Source: Neobacillus kokaensis (GTDB taxonomy: Bacteria; Bacillota; Bacilli; Bacillales; Cytobacillaceae). Taken from it: a stretch of DNA of 64,000 nt. A program made the position numbers and the translations under genes. The notes under the pieces are model-generated. The model was not told the DNA's origin. It did no database searches and worked only from the letters and a program-made list of their open reading frames with translations. This document shows, piece after piece, positions 36,835 to 45,223 of this stretch. Within the stretch, counting starts at the first letter, position 1. Each line of letters starts with the position of its first letter. The stretch covers positions 127,533 through 191,532 of the forward strand of contig NZ_BNDS01000010.1 in the NCBI RefSeq assembly GCF_014656545.1, given 5' to 3'.

Positions 36835-38259
36835 ATGTCTAAATATACAGATCCTGCTAAAGAGCTATTAGAGCATATTGGCGGCAAAGACAATATCGCA
36901 GCCGTTACCCACTGTGCTACAAGGATGCGCTTTGTTCTCAATGATCCTAGTAAGGCTGCTATTGAAAAAATTAAGTCTATTAAGCTTGTAAAAGGAACTT
37001 TTACCCAAGCTGGTCAGTTTCAAGTTATTATCGGCAATGAAGTCGCTTTGTTTTATAACGATTTTATTAAACTTGCAGGTGTAGACAGTACAACAAAAGA
37101 TGAAGCGAAAGTCGCTGCGAAGCAAAACATGAATTGGCTCCAGCGGATGATGGCCCATCTCGCTGATATTTTTACACCTTTAATCCCAGCCCTTGTGGTC
37201 GGAGGTTTAATTCTTGGTTTCAGAAACGTAATTGGCGATATTAAATTACTTGATAACGGAACAAAAACTATAATCGAAGTATCTCAATTCTGGGCGGGGG
37301 TGCATTCCTTTCTTTGGTTAATTGGTGAAGCGGTGTTCCACTTCCTCCCTGTGGGTATCACATGGTCGATTGCCAAGAAAATGGGTGCGTCGCAAATTCT
37401 TGGAATTGTTCTCGGTATTACCCTTGTATCACCGCAATTGCTAAATGCCTATGCGGTTGCCGATGCCAAAGACATTCCAGTATGGGATTTCGGTTTTGCA
37501 CAAGTTGAAATGATTGGCTACCAAGCTCAGGTTATTCCAGCCATTTTGGCAGGTCTTTTATTAGCGTTCTTAGAAACTAGGCTGCGCAAAATTGTGCCAA
37601 ACTCCATTTCGATGATTGTTGTACCCTTTTTAGCACTGATTCCTACTGTCCTAATCGCACACACGATTTTAGGCCCTATCGGATGGACAATCGGCTCTGC
37701 TATCTCTAACGTAGTCTATACAAGTTTAACTTCAGCCTTTGGCTGGCTATTTGCCGCAATTTTCGGTTTTGCTTATGCACCGCTGGTAATTACAGGGCTG
37801 CATCATATGACCAATGCAATTGACCTCCAGCTGATGAGTGAACTTGGCGGTACAAACCTATGGCCAATGATTGCCCTGTCTAACATCGCCCAGGGATCTG
37901 CTGTTCTTGCAATGATTTACATTAACCGAAAAAATGAAGAAGAAAAACAAGTGTCCATTCCTGCATGCATCTCCTGCTATCTAGGAGTAACGGAGCCAGC
38001 AATGTTCGGGATTAACTTGAAATATGGCTTCCCATTCTTAGCAGCAATGCTTGGCTCTATGTGTGCGGCAGTTATCTCTGTGGGAACGGATGTCATGGCA
38101 AATTCAATTGGTGTCGGTGGTCTCCCAGGGATCCTATCAATTCAACCGCAGCACATGGCGATGTTTGCTATCTCAATGGCAGTTGCCATTGTCATTCCAT
38201 TTATTCTAACCATGATTTTCGCAAAGACTGGAATCAAGAAAATTGCTTTTAAAAAATAA
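36835..38259 (+). CDS. treP: PTS trehalose-specific EIIBC component
   Basis: A 474-residue protein. Residues 1-80 are an EIIB domain with phosphorylated C27 (THCATRMRF); the rest is an EIIC domain of about ten helices with the GVTEPAMFG motif. It imports and phosphorylates trehalose to trehalose-6-P and needs an EIIA from another PTS. ATG 36835 has AGGGGG 7 nt upstream. First gene of treP-treA-treR. Confidence 0.96.
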   Translation: MSKYTDPAKELLEHIGGKDNIAAVTHCATRMRFVLNDPSKAAIEKIKSIKLVKGTFTQAGQFQVIIGNEVALFYNDFIKLAGVDSTTKDEAKVAAKQNMNWLQRMMAHLADIFTPLIPALVVGGLILGFRNVIGDIKLLDNGTKTIIEVSQFWAGVHSFLWLIGEAVFHFLPVGITWSIAKKMGASQILGIVLGITLVSPQLLNAYAVADAKDIPVWDFGFAQVEMIGYQAQVIPAILAGLLLAFLETRLRKIVPNSISMIVVPFLALIPTVLIAHTILGPIGWTIGSAISNVVYTSLTSAFGWLFAAIFGFAYAPLVITGLHHMTNAIDLQLMSELGGTNLWPMIALSNIAQGSAVLAMIYINRKNEEEKQVSIPACISCYLGVTEPAMFGINLKYGFPFLAAMLGSMCAAVISVGTDVMANSIGVGGLPGILSIQPQHMAMFAISMAVAIVIPFILTMIFAKTGIKKIAFKK

Positions 38260-38262
38260 TTA

Positions 38263-38287
38263 GGAGGGAGATGGTCTCCCTCCTTTT
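38263..38287 (+). terminator. Intercistronic hairpin between treP and treA
   Basis: Perfect 9-bp stem GGAGGGAGA / TCTCCCTCC, then TTTT. It may partly terminate, giving more treP than treA mRNA. Confidence 0.75.
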
Positions 38288-38370
38288 CTACATTACAATT
38301 AATTGGCCGATAAATTAGCCGAATTAGGGAACTCGATTACAACTAGAAATATTTTAGGCAGGTGTTTTAT

Positions 38371-40038
38371 ATGTCAACAGCATGGTGGAAGAATGCCGTT
38401 GTTTATCAAATTTATCCAAAAAGCTTTTGCGATACGACCGGGAATGGGACCGGCGATCTTCAAGGGATCATTCAAAAACTAGATTATTTAAAAAATCTTG
38501 GTGTGGACGTTTTATGGCTCACCCCTATTTACCAATCACCGCAGCGCGATAATGGCTATGATATTAGCGATTATTATCAAATTCACGAAGAGTACGGAAC
38601 GATGGCAGATTTTGAAGAGCTGCTATCTGAAGCCCACAAACGCGGATTGAAAATTATGATGGATATCGTTATTAACCATACTTCTACTGAGCATGAATGG
38701 TTCAAACAAGCACGTTCTTCAAAAAACAATCCATACCGTGATTTCTACATTTGGCGTGATGGCAAAAACGGTGAACCCCCGACAAATTGGGAATCGAAAT
38801 TCGGCGGTTCTGCCTGGGAGTACGATGATACAACGGATCAGTACTATTTACATCTTTTCGATGTCACCCAAGCTGATCTCAATTGGGAAAACGAGAAAGT
38901 GCGTGAAGCCTTATATGAAATGATGCATTTTTGGCTAAGGAAAGGTGTAGATGGCTTCCGTCTTGATGTCATAAATTTAATTTCGAAGAATCAGCAATTC
39001 CCTCAGGATGACAGCGACGGGCGCAAATTTTATACCGATGGGCCAAGAATTCATGAATTTTTGCAGGAGATGAACGAGAAGGTTTTTTCAAAATATGATT
39101 TAATCACGGTCGGTGAAATGTCATCCACATCCATTGACCATTGTATTAAATATACAAAACCGGAGAGCAAAGAATTAAACATGACCTTTAGCTTCCATCA
39201 CTTGAAAGTCGATTATCCTAACGGAGAGAAATGGACGAAGGCGCCATTTGATCTTCAAGAACTGAAAAAAATTCTATCAACCTGGCAGATTGAAATGAAT
39301 AAAGGCGGCGGCTGGAATGCTTTATTCTGGTGCAACCATGACCAGCCTCGGGTTGTCTCCCGCTTCGGCGATGATCAAAACTATCACAGACAATCAGCAA
39401 AAATGCTGGCAACTGTGATTCATATGATGCAAGGCACCCCATATATTTACCAAGGGGAAGAATTCGGGATGACCAATCCCGCCTTTAAATCAATCGAACA
39501 ATACCGAGATGTTGAGTCGTTAAATATATTCGAGATTATGAGAAAAGAAGGCAAGTGTGAAAAAGAAATCCTTGAAATCCTGCAGCAGAAATCTCGTGAT
39601 AATTCGCGTACGCCAGTTCAATGGAATTCAGAGGCAAATGCTGGATTTACAACCGGCACCCCATGGATTAACACGGCGGCGAACTATCGAGAAATCAATG
39701 CCAAAAATGCATTAAGCGACCCGGATTCGATTTTCTACCATTATAAAAAACTGATTCAATTAAGAAAAGACTACGCTATTATTTCGGCGGGTGATTTTAC
39801 TCCGCTTTTAGAGGATGATGATGAAGTATTTGTCTTTGTTAGAACATCGGGTGATGAAGAATTGTTGGTTATTAATAATTTCTATGGCAGGAAGAAAGAA
39901 CTGCTCCTTCCTGGTCAGATAAACCTTGAAGGGTATCATAGTGAAATGTTAATCTCTAATTATAAAGACTCGAAGCCGCTTACAAATAAGTTTAGCTTAA
40001 GGCCATATGAGTCAATTGTGTACCATTTGATAAAGTGA
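38371..40038 (+). CDS. treA: Trehalose-6-phosphate hydrolase
   Basis: A 555-residue GH13 enzyme splitting trehalose-6-P into glucose and glucose-6-P. GH13 regions are visible: MDIVINHTS, GFRLDVINL (nucleophile Asp), VGEMSS (acid/base Glu) and FWCNHDQPR. The N-terminus WWKNAVVYQIYPKSF is typical. ATG 38371 has AGGCAGGTG upstream. Cytoplasmic. Confidence 0.96.
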   Translation: MSTAWWKNAVVYQIYPKSFCDTTGNGTGDLQGIIQKLDYLKNLGVDVLWLTPIYQSPQRDNGYDISDYYQIHEEYGTMADFEELLSEAHKRGLKIMMDIVINHTSTEHEWFKQARSSKNNPYRDFYIWRDGKNGEPPTNWESKFGGSAWEYDDTTDQYYLHLFDVTQADLNWENEKVREALYEMMHFWLRKGVDGFRLDVINLISKNQQFPQDDSDGRKFYTDGPRIHEFLQEMNEKVFSKYDLITVGEMSSTSIDHCIKYTKPESKELNMTFSFHHLKVDYPNGEKWTKAPFDLQELKKILSTWQIEMNKGGGWNALFWCNHDQPRVVSRFGDDQNYHRQSAKMLATVIHMMQGTPYIYQGEEFGMTNPAFKSIEQYRDVESLNIFEIMRKEGKCEKEILEILQQKSRDNSRTPVQWNSEANAGFTTGTPWINTAANYREINAKNALSDPDSIFYHYKKLIQLRKDYAIISAGDFTPLLEDDDEVFVFVRTSGDEELLVINNFYGRKKELLLPGQINLEGYHSEMLISNYKDSKPLTNKFSLRPYESIVYHLIK

Positions 40039-40053
40039 ACGGAGATGTCTGTA

Positions 40054-40770
40054 GTGACCAGTAAGTACCTAACGATTTATAACACGCTTGTAGAGCAAAT
40101 TAAGAGCGGTTCGATACCGCCTCAAACATTGCTCCCTTCTGAGCATGAATTGACCGATCAATTCCAAACCTCTAGGGAGACAATACGTAAAGCATTAAAT
40201 CTGCTTTCACAAAATGGTTATATTCAAAAAGTTAGAGGAAAAGGGTCGATTGTCATAGACGTTACCAAATTAGATTTTCCAGTGTCCGGTCTTGTAAGTT
40301 TCAAAGAATTGGCAGATAAAATGGAAACGAAACCGCGAACGAACGTCCATGAGCTTTCTTTGATAATTAAACCTGATCATTCCATTCGCCAGCAGCTGCA
40401 ATTATCAGCAAAGGACCAGGTATGGAAGGTTATAAGAACGAGAGAAATTGGCGGAAAAAAGATTATCTTGGATAAGGATTTTTTAAATAAAAAATATGTG
40501 CCCAGCCTTACGGAAGAAATCTGTGGAAACTCGATTTATGAATACCTGGAGAAGGATTTAAGCCTAACAATCAGCTTTGCGAAAAAGGAAATCATCGTTG
40601 AGGAGCCGACAGACGAAGACCGCGAGCTTTTAGATTTAGAGGGATTTCAAAATGTTGTTGTCATTAAAAGTCATGTCTATTTAGAGGACGCCAGCCTCTT
40701 CCAATATACCGAGTCTAGACACCGTCCCGATAAATTCCGCTTTGTTGATTTTGCGAGAAGGAAACGATAA
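40054..40770 (+). CDS. treR: Trehalose operon repressor (GntR family)
   Basis: A 238-residue regulator with an N-terminal GntR winged helix (LPSEHELTDQFQTSRETIRKAL, then NGYIQKVRGKGSIV) and a C-terminal UTRA ligand domain starting near FPVSGLVSFKELA. It is the likely ligand of the two operators upstream of treP, with trehalose-6-P as inducer. GTG 40054 has CGGAG 8 nt upstream and fits TreR N-termini better than ATG 40045. Confidence 0.95.
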   Translation: MTSKYLTIYNTLVEQIKSGSIPPQTLLPSEHELTDQFQTSRETIRKALNLLSQNGYIQKVRGKGSIVIDVTKLDFPVSGLVSFKELADKMETKPRTNVHELSLIIKPDHSIRQQLQLSAKDQVWKVIRTREIGGKKIILDKDFLNKKYVPSLTEEICGNSIYEYLEKDLSLTISFAKKEIIVEEPTDEDRELLDLEGFQNVVVIKSHVYLEDASLFQYTESRHRPDKFRFVDFARRKR

Positions 40771-40849
40771 AAGGAGCTGGGATTCCAAGCTCCTCTCCTC
40801 TTATTGCACCTTCATTCATTTTTGCTACAATAATCTTGAGGTGAAAAAT

Positions 40850-41527
40850 ATGTGCGGCCGGTTTACGTTGACTGCTTCGATTGAACAAATCATCGATCGA
40901 TTTGATATTCAAGCATTTTTAGACGAAGAAAATTTCTCCCCTAGTTACAATATTGCCCCATCTCAAATGGTACTTGCTGTTATTAATAATGGTAAAGCAA
41001 ATCGGATGGGATTTTTAAAATGGGGGCTAATTCCACCGTGGGCTAAAGATCCTTCCATCGGTAACAAGTTGATCAATGCCCGAGCGGAAACCCTTGCAGA
41101 AAAGCCTAGCTTTAAAAATGCTTTTAAAAAGAAGCGCTGTTTAATCATCGCCGATAGCTTTTATGAATGGAAACGTCATGAAGATAAAACCAAAACACCA
41201 ATGCGAATCAAACTTAAATCCGACGAATTATTTGCGATGGCGGGAATTTGGGAGCAGTGGAAATCACCGGAGGGGAAATCAATTTTCTCATGTTCCGTGA
41301 TTACAACAACTCCTAATCAGCTGATGACAGATATCCATGATCGTATGCCGGTAATTTTGAATTCAGAGGATGAAAAAAATTGGTTAAACCCTTCCATTTC
41401 AGATACAAATTGGTTACAAAGTTTTTTAAAACCATATGATGAGTCAAGGATGGAAGCCTATAAGGTATCTACGTTTGTCAATTCACCAAAAAATAACACA
41501 ATCGACCTTGTTCAAAAAATATGCTAA
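40850..41527 (+). CDS. SOS response-associated peptidase (SRAP/YedK/HMCES)
   Basis: A 225-residue protein. C2 after Met removal is the catalytic Cys (MCGRFTLT). N and H/E residues in NINAxAET-like LINARAETLAEKPSF and in ADSFYEWK complete the active site, with HDRMPVIL later. SRAP proteins form a thiazolidine crosslink with abasic sites in single-stranded DNA. GAGGTG precedes the ATG. No LexA box was seen. Confidence 0.93.
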   Translation: MCGRFTLTASIEQIIDRFDIQAFLDEENFSPSYNIAPSQMVLAVINNGKANRMGFLKWGLIPPWAKDPSIGNKLINARAETLAEKPSFKNAFKKKRCLIIADSFYEWKRHEDKTKTPMRIKLKSDELFAMAGIWEQWKSPEGKSIFSCSVITTTPNQLMTDIHDRMPVILNSEDEKNWLNPSISDTNWLQSFLKPYDESRMEAYKVSTFVNSPKNNTIDLVQKIC

Positions 41528-41620
41528 CGCACATTTTTATATAATTGGACAAGATGACTACATCCACGTACAAGCTTTTTCATAGATTAAAGTAACCCAT
41601 TAAGTTTTTCCTTCTTTTTA

Positions 41621-41648
41621 AAAGCGGCTTTTGCCGCTTTCTTTTTTT
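41621..41648 (+). terminator. Terminator after the SRAP gene
   Basis: AAAGCGGC / GCCGCTTT stem with TTTT loop and T7. Confidence 0.85.
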
Positions 41649-41734
41649 GCCGAATTTTTACTGTTATAGGCGAATATACATAATAAAACATCAAACTTTT
41701 AAATTGCTTGGACTTTAGGAAAGGAGCATTTTGG

Positions 41735-41980
41735 ATGTATTTCATACCTACTAAGCTAAATATTTGCAATATAAAGATTAACAGCCCAGACCATAAGAGT
41801 GCCATCAACTTTGGTGCCAATTTCCTAACGAATATGAATGTAGCGGGAAAGAAAAGCCAAGGCTTTGGACAGCAGTCAGCGGATGACGTATTAACCATCA
41901 TCCCCATCAGCATTACCTTTGATGACGACATTATTGATATACCGTCCATAAAAATAAAAGGGAACGATTATCATGTATAG
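41735..41980 (+). CDS. Small GerP-like protein, copy 1 of 3
   Basis: An 81-residue protein with AAAGGAG upstream of ATG 41735. It shares a layout with the next two genes: an N-terminal IKIN.PDHKSAINFGANF segment, a GKKSQGFGQQSADD turn and a C-terminal PISITFD. It is the most diverged copy. The pattern K.NQG.G..NGD in the others resembles GerPA/GerPF, so a spore-coat role is possible but unproven. Confidence 0.65.
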   Translation: MYFIPTKLNICNIKINSPDHKSAINFGANFLTNMNVAGKKSQGFGQQSADDVLTIIPISITFDDDIIDIPSIKIKGNDYHV

Positions 41981-41991
41981 GAGTGATCATT

Positions 41992-42225
41992 TTGAATATC
42001 GCACCAATGGCGTTTAATTTTATCGGTTTTAAAGCTAATGCAATCGATAATGCCTCCTTTATTAATCTAGGTCCGAATCAGTTTGTGGATCAGTTTGTTT
42101 CCTACAAAAGAAACCAAGGGGTTGGAGAGCAAAACGGTGACATCTCCCCTGTAAACATCCCGATCTCATGGGTTGTTGATCCAGATGTATCTGATAGTAA
42201 TACAGCAAAGAACAGCATTATTTAA
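41992..42225 (+). CDS. Small GerP-like protein, copy 2 of 3
   Basis: A 77-residue protein starting at TTG 41992, with AGGAG 7 nt upstream. Segments APMAFNFIGFKANAIDNASF, GPNQFVDQFVSYKRNQGVGE and QNGD align with copy 3 almost without gaps. Eleven nt after copy 1, so one operon. Confidence 0.7.
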   Translation: MNIAPMAFNFIGFKANAIDNASFINLGPNQFVDQFVSYKRNQGVGEQNGDISPVNIPISWVVDPDVSDSNTAKNSII

Positions 42226-42248
42226 TACCTGCTAAGGGGGGATTCATC

Positions 42249-42491
42249 TTGATTTTTGCTCCAATGGTCGTGAATTTTGGAAACCTGAAGGTCAATGTTT
42301 TTGACCACGCATCCATTTTGAATATGGGACCAAACCAGTTCATCGACCAATTTGTTTCCTACAAACGAAATCAAGGCTATGGTGAACAAAACGGTGACTT
42401 TAATCCATATTTTATCCCGATCGGCTATATTTTTGATTCAGATATTAGTGACAGCTGGACTGGAAAAAATAATTCTATTTTATCGAAATAG
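42249..42491 (+). CDS. Small GerP-like protein, copy 3 of 3
   Basis: An 80-residue protein starting at TTG 42249 with AAGGGGGG upstream. MIFAPMVVNFGNLKVNVFDH and GPNQFIDQFVSYKRNQGYGE match copy 2 closely, showing tandem duplication. Terminator follows at once. Confidence 0.7.
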   Translation: MIFAPMVVNFGNLKVNVFDHASILNMGPNQFIDQFVSYKRNQGYGEQNGDFNPYFIPIGYIFDSDISDSWTGKNNSILSK

Positions 42492-42519
42492 CTGGAAAAA
42501 ACTCCAGCTATTTTTTTGT
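42487..42519 (+). terminator. Terminator of the GerP-like triplet
   Basis: AATAGCTGG / CCAGCTATT stem with T7. Confidence 0.88.
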
Positions 42520-42584
42520 TAACCTTTTCTAATAAAATCGCGTTATAATAAAAAGGTAGTCTACATATGGAGAGGAGTTTTTTT

Positions 42585-43202
42585 ATGGATCAGCATGTTT
42601 TGGATTTTACGAATATTCCCACAACTTGTATTTCTGATGCGATGGATGGCTTAAATAACCTCCACCCTTCAATTAAACCTCTGAAAGAAGAATATAAAGT
42701 GGTGGGACGAGCCTTCACGGTGAAAATTCCGGTCGGTGACAATCTTGCTGTCTTAAAAGCTATCCGCAATGCACGACCGGGTGATGTTTTGGTGGTAGAC
42801 GCCAAAGGTGATCAGTACCGGGCCATTGCCGGTGATTTTGTCGTTGGAATGATGCAAACACTTGGGATTGCAGGACTTGTCGTGGATGGTGTCATTCGCG
42901 ATGTAGCAGGAATTAAAGCATTGAACTTCCCTGTCTTTAGTAAAGGTACTGCTGTAGCAGCAAGCGGAAAAGCTGGAGTGGGTGAAATTAATGTCCCGAT
43001 TTCCTGCGGGGGCGTGACAGTGCACGCAGGAGACATCATCATAGGCGATGTGGATGGTGTTGTGGTCGTCCCTCAAGATATTGAACAGGAAGTTTTGACC
43101 AAATCACTGGAAAAATTAAATAAAGACCAACTTCGAGAAGACAAAATTTCCGGTAACCGTGAAGCAATTCTTAAGCATCTAGATGAACTCCTCTCAAAAT
43201 AA
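42585..43202 (+). CDS. RraA-like / HMG aldolase family protein
   Basis: A 205-residue protein of the RraA fold: ISDAMDG near the N-terminus, VGDNLAVLKAIRNARPGDVL, GLVVDGVIRDVAGIKAL (active-site R/D) and VHAGDIIIGDVDGVVVVP. Relatives are 4-hydroxy-4-methyl-2-oxoglutarate/oxaloacetate aldolases or, in E. coli, an RNase E regulator. In bacilli the aldolase-type activity is more likely. ATG 42585 has GAGAGGAG 7 nt upstream. Confidence 0.88.
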   Translation: MDQHVLDFTNIPTTCISDAMDGLNNLHPSIKPLKEEYKVVGRAFTVKIPVGDNLAVLKAIRNARPGDVLVVDAKGDQYRAIAGDFVVGMMQTLGIAGLVVDGVIRDVAGIKALNFPVFSKGTAVAASGKAGVGEINVPISCGGVTVHAGDIIIGDVDGVVVVPQDIEQEVLTKSLEKLNKDQLREDKISGNREAILKHLDELLSK

Positions 43203-43241
43203 TGAGAAAGATCCCCCTCCATTTGGGGGATTTTTCTCATT
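43201..43241 (+). terminator. rraA-like gene terminator
   Basis: Long hairpin ATCCCCC / GGGGGAT extended by AATGAGAAA / TTCTCATT. Confidence 0.85.
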
Positions 43242-43286
43242 AACTCTCCTCCAAGCGGTACTAATTCTAAAACCTCGGCATATTAT

Positions 43287-43300
43287 AGAATATACGTTCG
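43287..43300. promoter_or_regulatory. Possible LexA/SOS box
   Basis: The reverse complement reads CGAACGTATATTCT, 12 of 14 against the Bacillus LexA consensus CGAACRNRYGTTYC. It overlaps the promoter region of the 43318 gene. Confidence 0.35.
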
Positions 43301-43317
43301 TACAGGAGGAGAGACTA

Positions 43318-43722
43318 TTGCTAAAAAGTAATGAGTCCTTGATTACAGGTGAGATGTTAGCGAAATATTACGAACTAAACAAGCAGAAAAAAGAAATTGA
43401 ACTTGAAATGAATGAATTAAAAGAAATGTTTCAGCACTATTTCAATCAATTAGTCGGGACAGACCGAAAAGGTGAAATCACGGTTAACGGATACAAAATA
43501 CAGCGCCAAATCCGGAAAACGGAAAAATATATTGAAGAAGAAACAGTTAAAATGTTAGAAGACCTACAATTAAATGACCTCATTCAAGTGGTAAAGAAGC
43601 CTGATGATAAAAAAATTAAGGCAGCTGTAAACTTGGGTTTATTAAACCCGGAACAATTAAACAGCTGTATCACTACTACGTATTCCCCCGCGATCATCGT
43701 CAAGCCGCTGACACCTCGATAG
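43318..43722 (+). CDS. Coiled-coil protein of unknown function
   Basis: A 134-residue protein starting at TTG 43318 with AGGAGG upstream. Residues 13-45 form a charged helix (LNKQKKEIELEMNELKEMF); then come KGEITVNGYKIQRQIRKTEK and a C-terminal KKPDDKKIKAAVNLGLL. The layout resembles phage Gp157-like or nuclease-associated proteins, but I cannot assign it. A weak LexA-like box lies in its promoter region. Confidence 0.65.
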   Translation: MLKSNESLITGEMLAKYYELNKQKKEIELEMNELKEMFQHYFNQLVGTDRKGEITVNGYKIQRQIRKTEKYIEEETVKMLEDLQLNDLIQVVKKPDDKKIKAAVNLGLLNPEQLNSCITTTYSPAIIVKPLTPR

Positions 43723-43740
43723 AATTTTTAAATAAACTTA

Positions 43741-43771
43741 AAACGACTGCTATTTTTTGCAGTCGTTTTTT
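43741..43771. terminator. Bidirectional terminator
   Basis: AAACGACTGC / GCAGTCGTTT stem with T-runs, between convergent genes. Confidence 0.85.
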
Positions 43772-44225
43772 ATGTGAAGCTTCTTCGCTTCAATATTCCC
43801 TGCAGTAATAGTCCAACCAATACACCTGGAATCACGGATAACATCGGCAGCCATACTGGGCCTATCAGCACACCAAATATTCTTAATTTTGTTGAGAAAA
43901 TTAACCCTACTGTAACAAAATAGGCAGAAAAAACAAACGGTAAAAAGGAATAACGTTTTTTCCCTCCGCCCGCATCCTTAAACGCATCCCACATCGCAAA
44001 AAAATATAAACATGGATAAAACATCAGCCATTGAAAATCAATTTGCTGGATGGCCAAATCAATATTCCCCTGAAAACTTGCTATAATGGCTAGGTTAAAA
44101 TTTGCTTGAACATTAACTAGGAATTCTAAAGCAACGAACACTGCCCCTTTGAACCATTTCCCATTTAACAGCTGACCAAATCCGGGGAGCGCAATGCTCC
44201 AAAAAAGCGCCTCCTTAGCATCCAT
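43770..44225 (-). CDS. Small integral membrane protein, unknown
   Basis: About 151 residues (start MDAKEALFWS at 44225; an in-frame start at 44258 gives 162). Four or so hydrophobic segments, with the opening SIALPGFGQLLNGKWFKGA of the kind seen in TM2-like small membrane proteins. It has no clear ribosome site and follows a 36-codon ORF by 4 nt, so translation is probably coupled. Confidence 0.7.
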   Translation of the reverse strand: MDAKEALFWSIALPGFGQLLNGKWFKGAVFVALEFLVNVQANFNLAIIASFQGNIDLAIQQIDFQWLMFYPCLYFFAMWDAFKDAGGGKKRYSFLPFVFSAYFVTVGLIFSTKLRIFGVLIGPVWLPMLSVIPGVLVGLLLQGILKRRSFT

Positions 44226-44229
44226 AAGA

Positions 44230-44340
44230 CTAAACCCATTTAAATGTGGCATTTGCAAGCAATATTAATACTTTTGCCGCAGACACTTGGTTATTTTTTA
44301 CCCCCCAGTTATTATCTTGTAATAGACAATATTGACCCAT
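44230..44340 (-). CDS. Short leader-like ORF upstream of the membrane gene
   Basis: A 36-codon ORF (MGQYCLLQDNNWGVKNNQVS, then AAKVLILLANATFKWV) with GGAGG 7 nt before ATG 44340. It ends 4 nt before the membrane-protein start. It may be a small peptide gene or only a coupling leader. Confidence 0.4.
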   Translation of the reverse strand: MGQYCLLQDNNWGVKNNQVSAAKVLILLANATFKWV

Positions 44341-44449
44341 AAACATTCCTCCTGAAAAAATCTTTAAGGTTAATATCTCCGCTTTAGCAAAAAAATATAG
44401 TAACCAACTGTTAACAGAAACCAAAATTTCAATTTAACTGGAAATTATT

Positions 44450-44475
44450 AAAAAAAGAGTCCAATGAAAGGACTC
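44450..44475 (-). terminator. YbaK gene terminator
   Basis: GAGTCC / GGACTC stem with U7 on the minus strand. Confidence 0.8.
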
Positions 44476-44492
44476 CGTTATATGTATGATAT

Positions 44493-45011
44493 TTAGTTCC
44501 GATTGGTTGTTATAGCTGCTTCCACATTCGTTTCTTTTTCCTGCCAGCCTTTACAAACATCTACCCAGCCTTTGGCAAAGGAGAATTGCTGGATTTCTTC
44601 ACAGGTTAGTTCAATCGCAGAATTGGAACTTCCGCAAGCTGGAAAAAGCGATTCAAAGCGTTTCATCGAAGTATCGAGGTAAACATCAAGGTTATTTTTT
44701 AACCCAAATGGACAAACACCACCAATAGCATGCCCCGTTTGCTCTAATACTTCCTCAGGTGAAAGCATCCTTGCTTTAAAACCAAATGATTGACGGAATT
44801 TCTTATTATCTATTTTTACATCCCCGGCCGCCACTATTAAAATGGCGCTTTCACCTTCACCGCGAAATGATAATGTCTTGGCAATTCGTGCGGGTTCTAC
44901 ACCAATTGCTTGAGCTGCAAGGTCCACTGTTGCACTTGAGGTATCAAACTCCATAATATCCTGTTCCCGATTCCATTGTTTAAAATGGTCCTTAACACTT
45001 TCGATTGGCAC
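44493..45011 (-). CDS. YbaK/aminoacyl-tRNA-deacylase family protein
   Basis: A 172-residue single-domain protein of the YbaK/ProX editing family: FDTSSATVDLAAQAIGVEPA, RIAKTLSFR (key Lys), DVKIDNKKFR and GHAIGGVCPFGLKN. Such proteins hydrolyse misacylated tRNAs, for example Cys-tRNA(Pro). GTG 45011 has AAAGG 8 nt upstream; the ATG at 45020 is too close to it. The C-terminal end is rich in Glu and Asn. Confidence 0.9.
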   Translation of the reverse strand: MPIESVKDHFKQWNREQDIMEFDTSSATVDLAAQAIGVEPARIAKTLSFRGEGESAILIVAAGDVKIDNKKFRQSFGFKARMLSPEEVLEQTGHAIGGVCPFGLKNNLDVYLDTSMKRFESLFPACGSSNSAIELTCEEIQQFSFAKGWVDVCKGWQEKETNVEAAITTNRN

Positions 45012-45223
45012 GATTTTCATCCTTTCTAAATCATTATGCTGTAAATATACACAAATATCCATGTATATACAAACATTTTCGCTTTAATGCTTTTTAGAAG
45101 TAAAGTTATTACATGATTAAAATATTTGAAGATTAGGATATATTTATGAAACTCCCTTACTCCAAAAAGTGTTATAATCTTGTTGGTATACATTTATGAA
45201 ATGCTTCAATGGGGGGATACTGT

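Noticed and set aside
40774..40796. Hairpin GGAGCT / AGCTCC after treR as a strong terminator
   Set aside because: It has an internal mismatch and no clear T-run; left out of the feature list.
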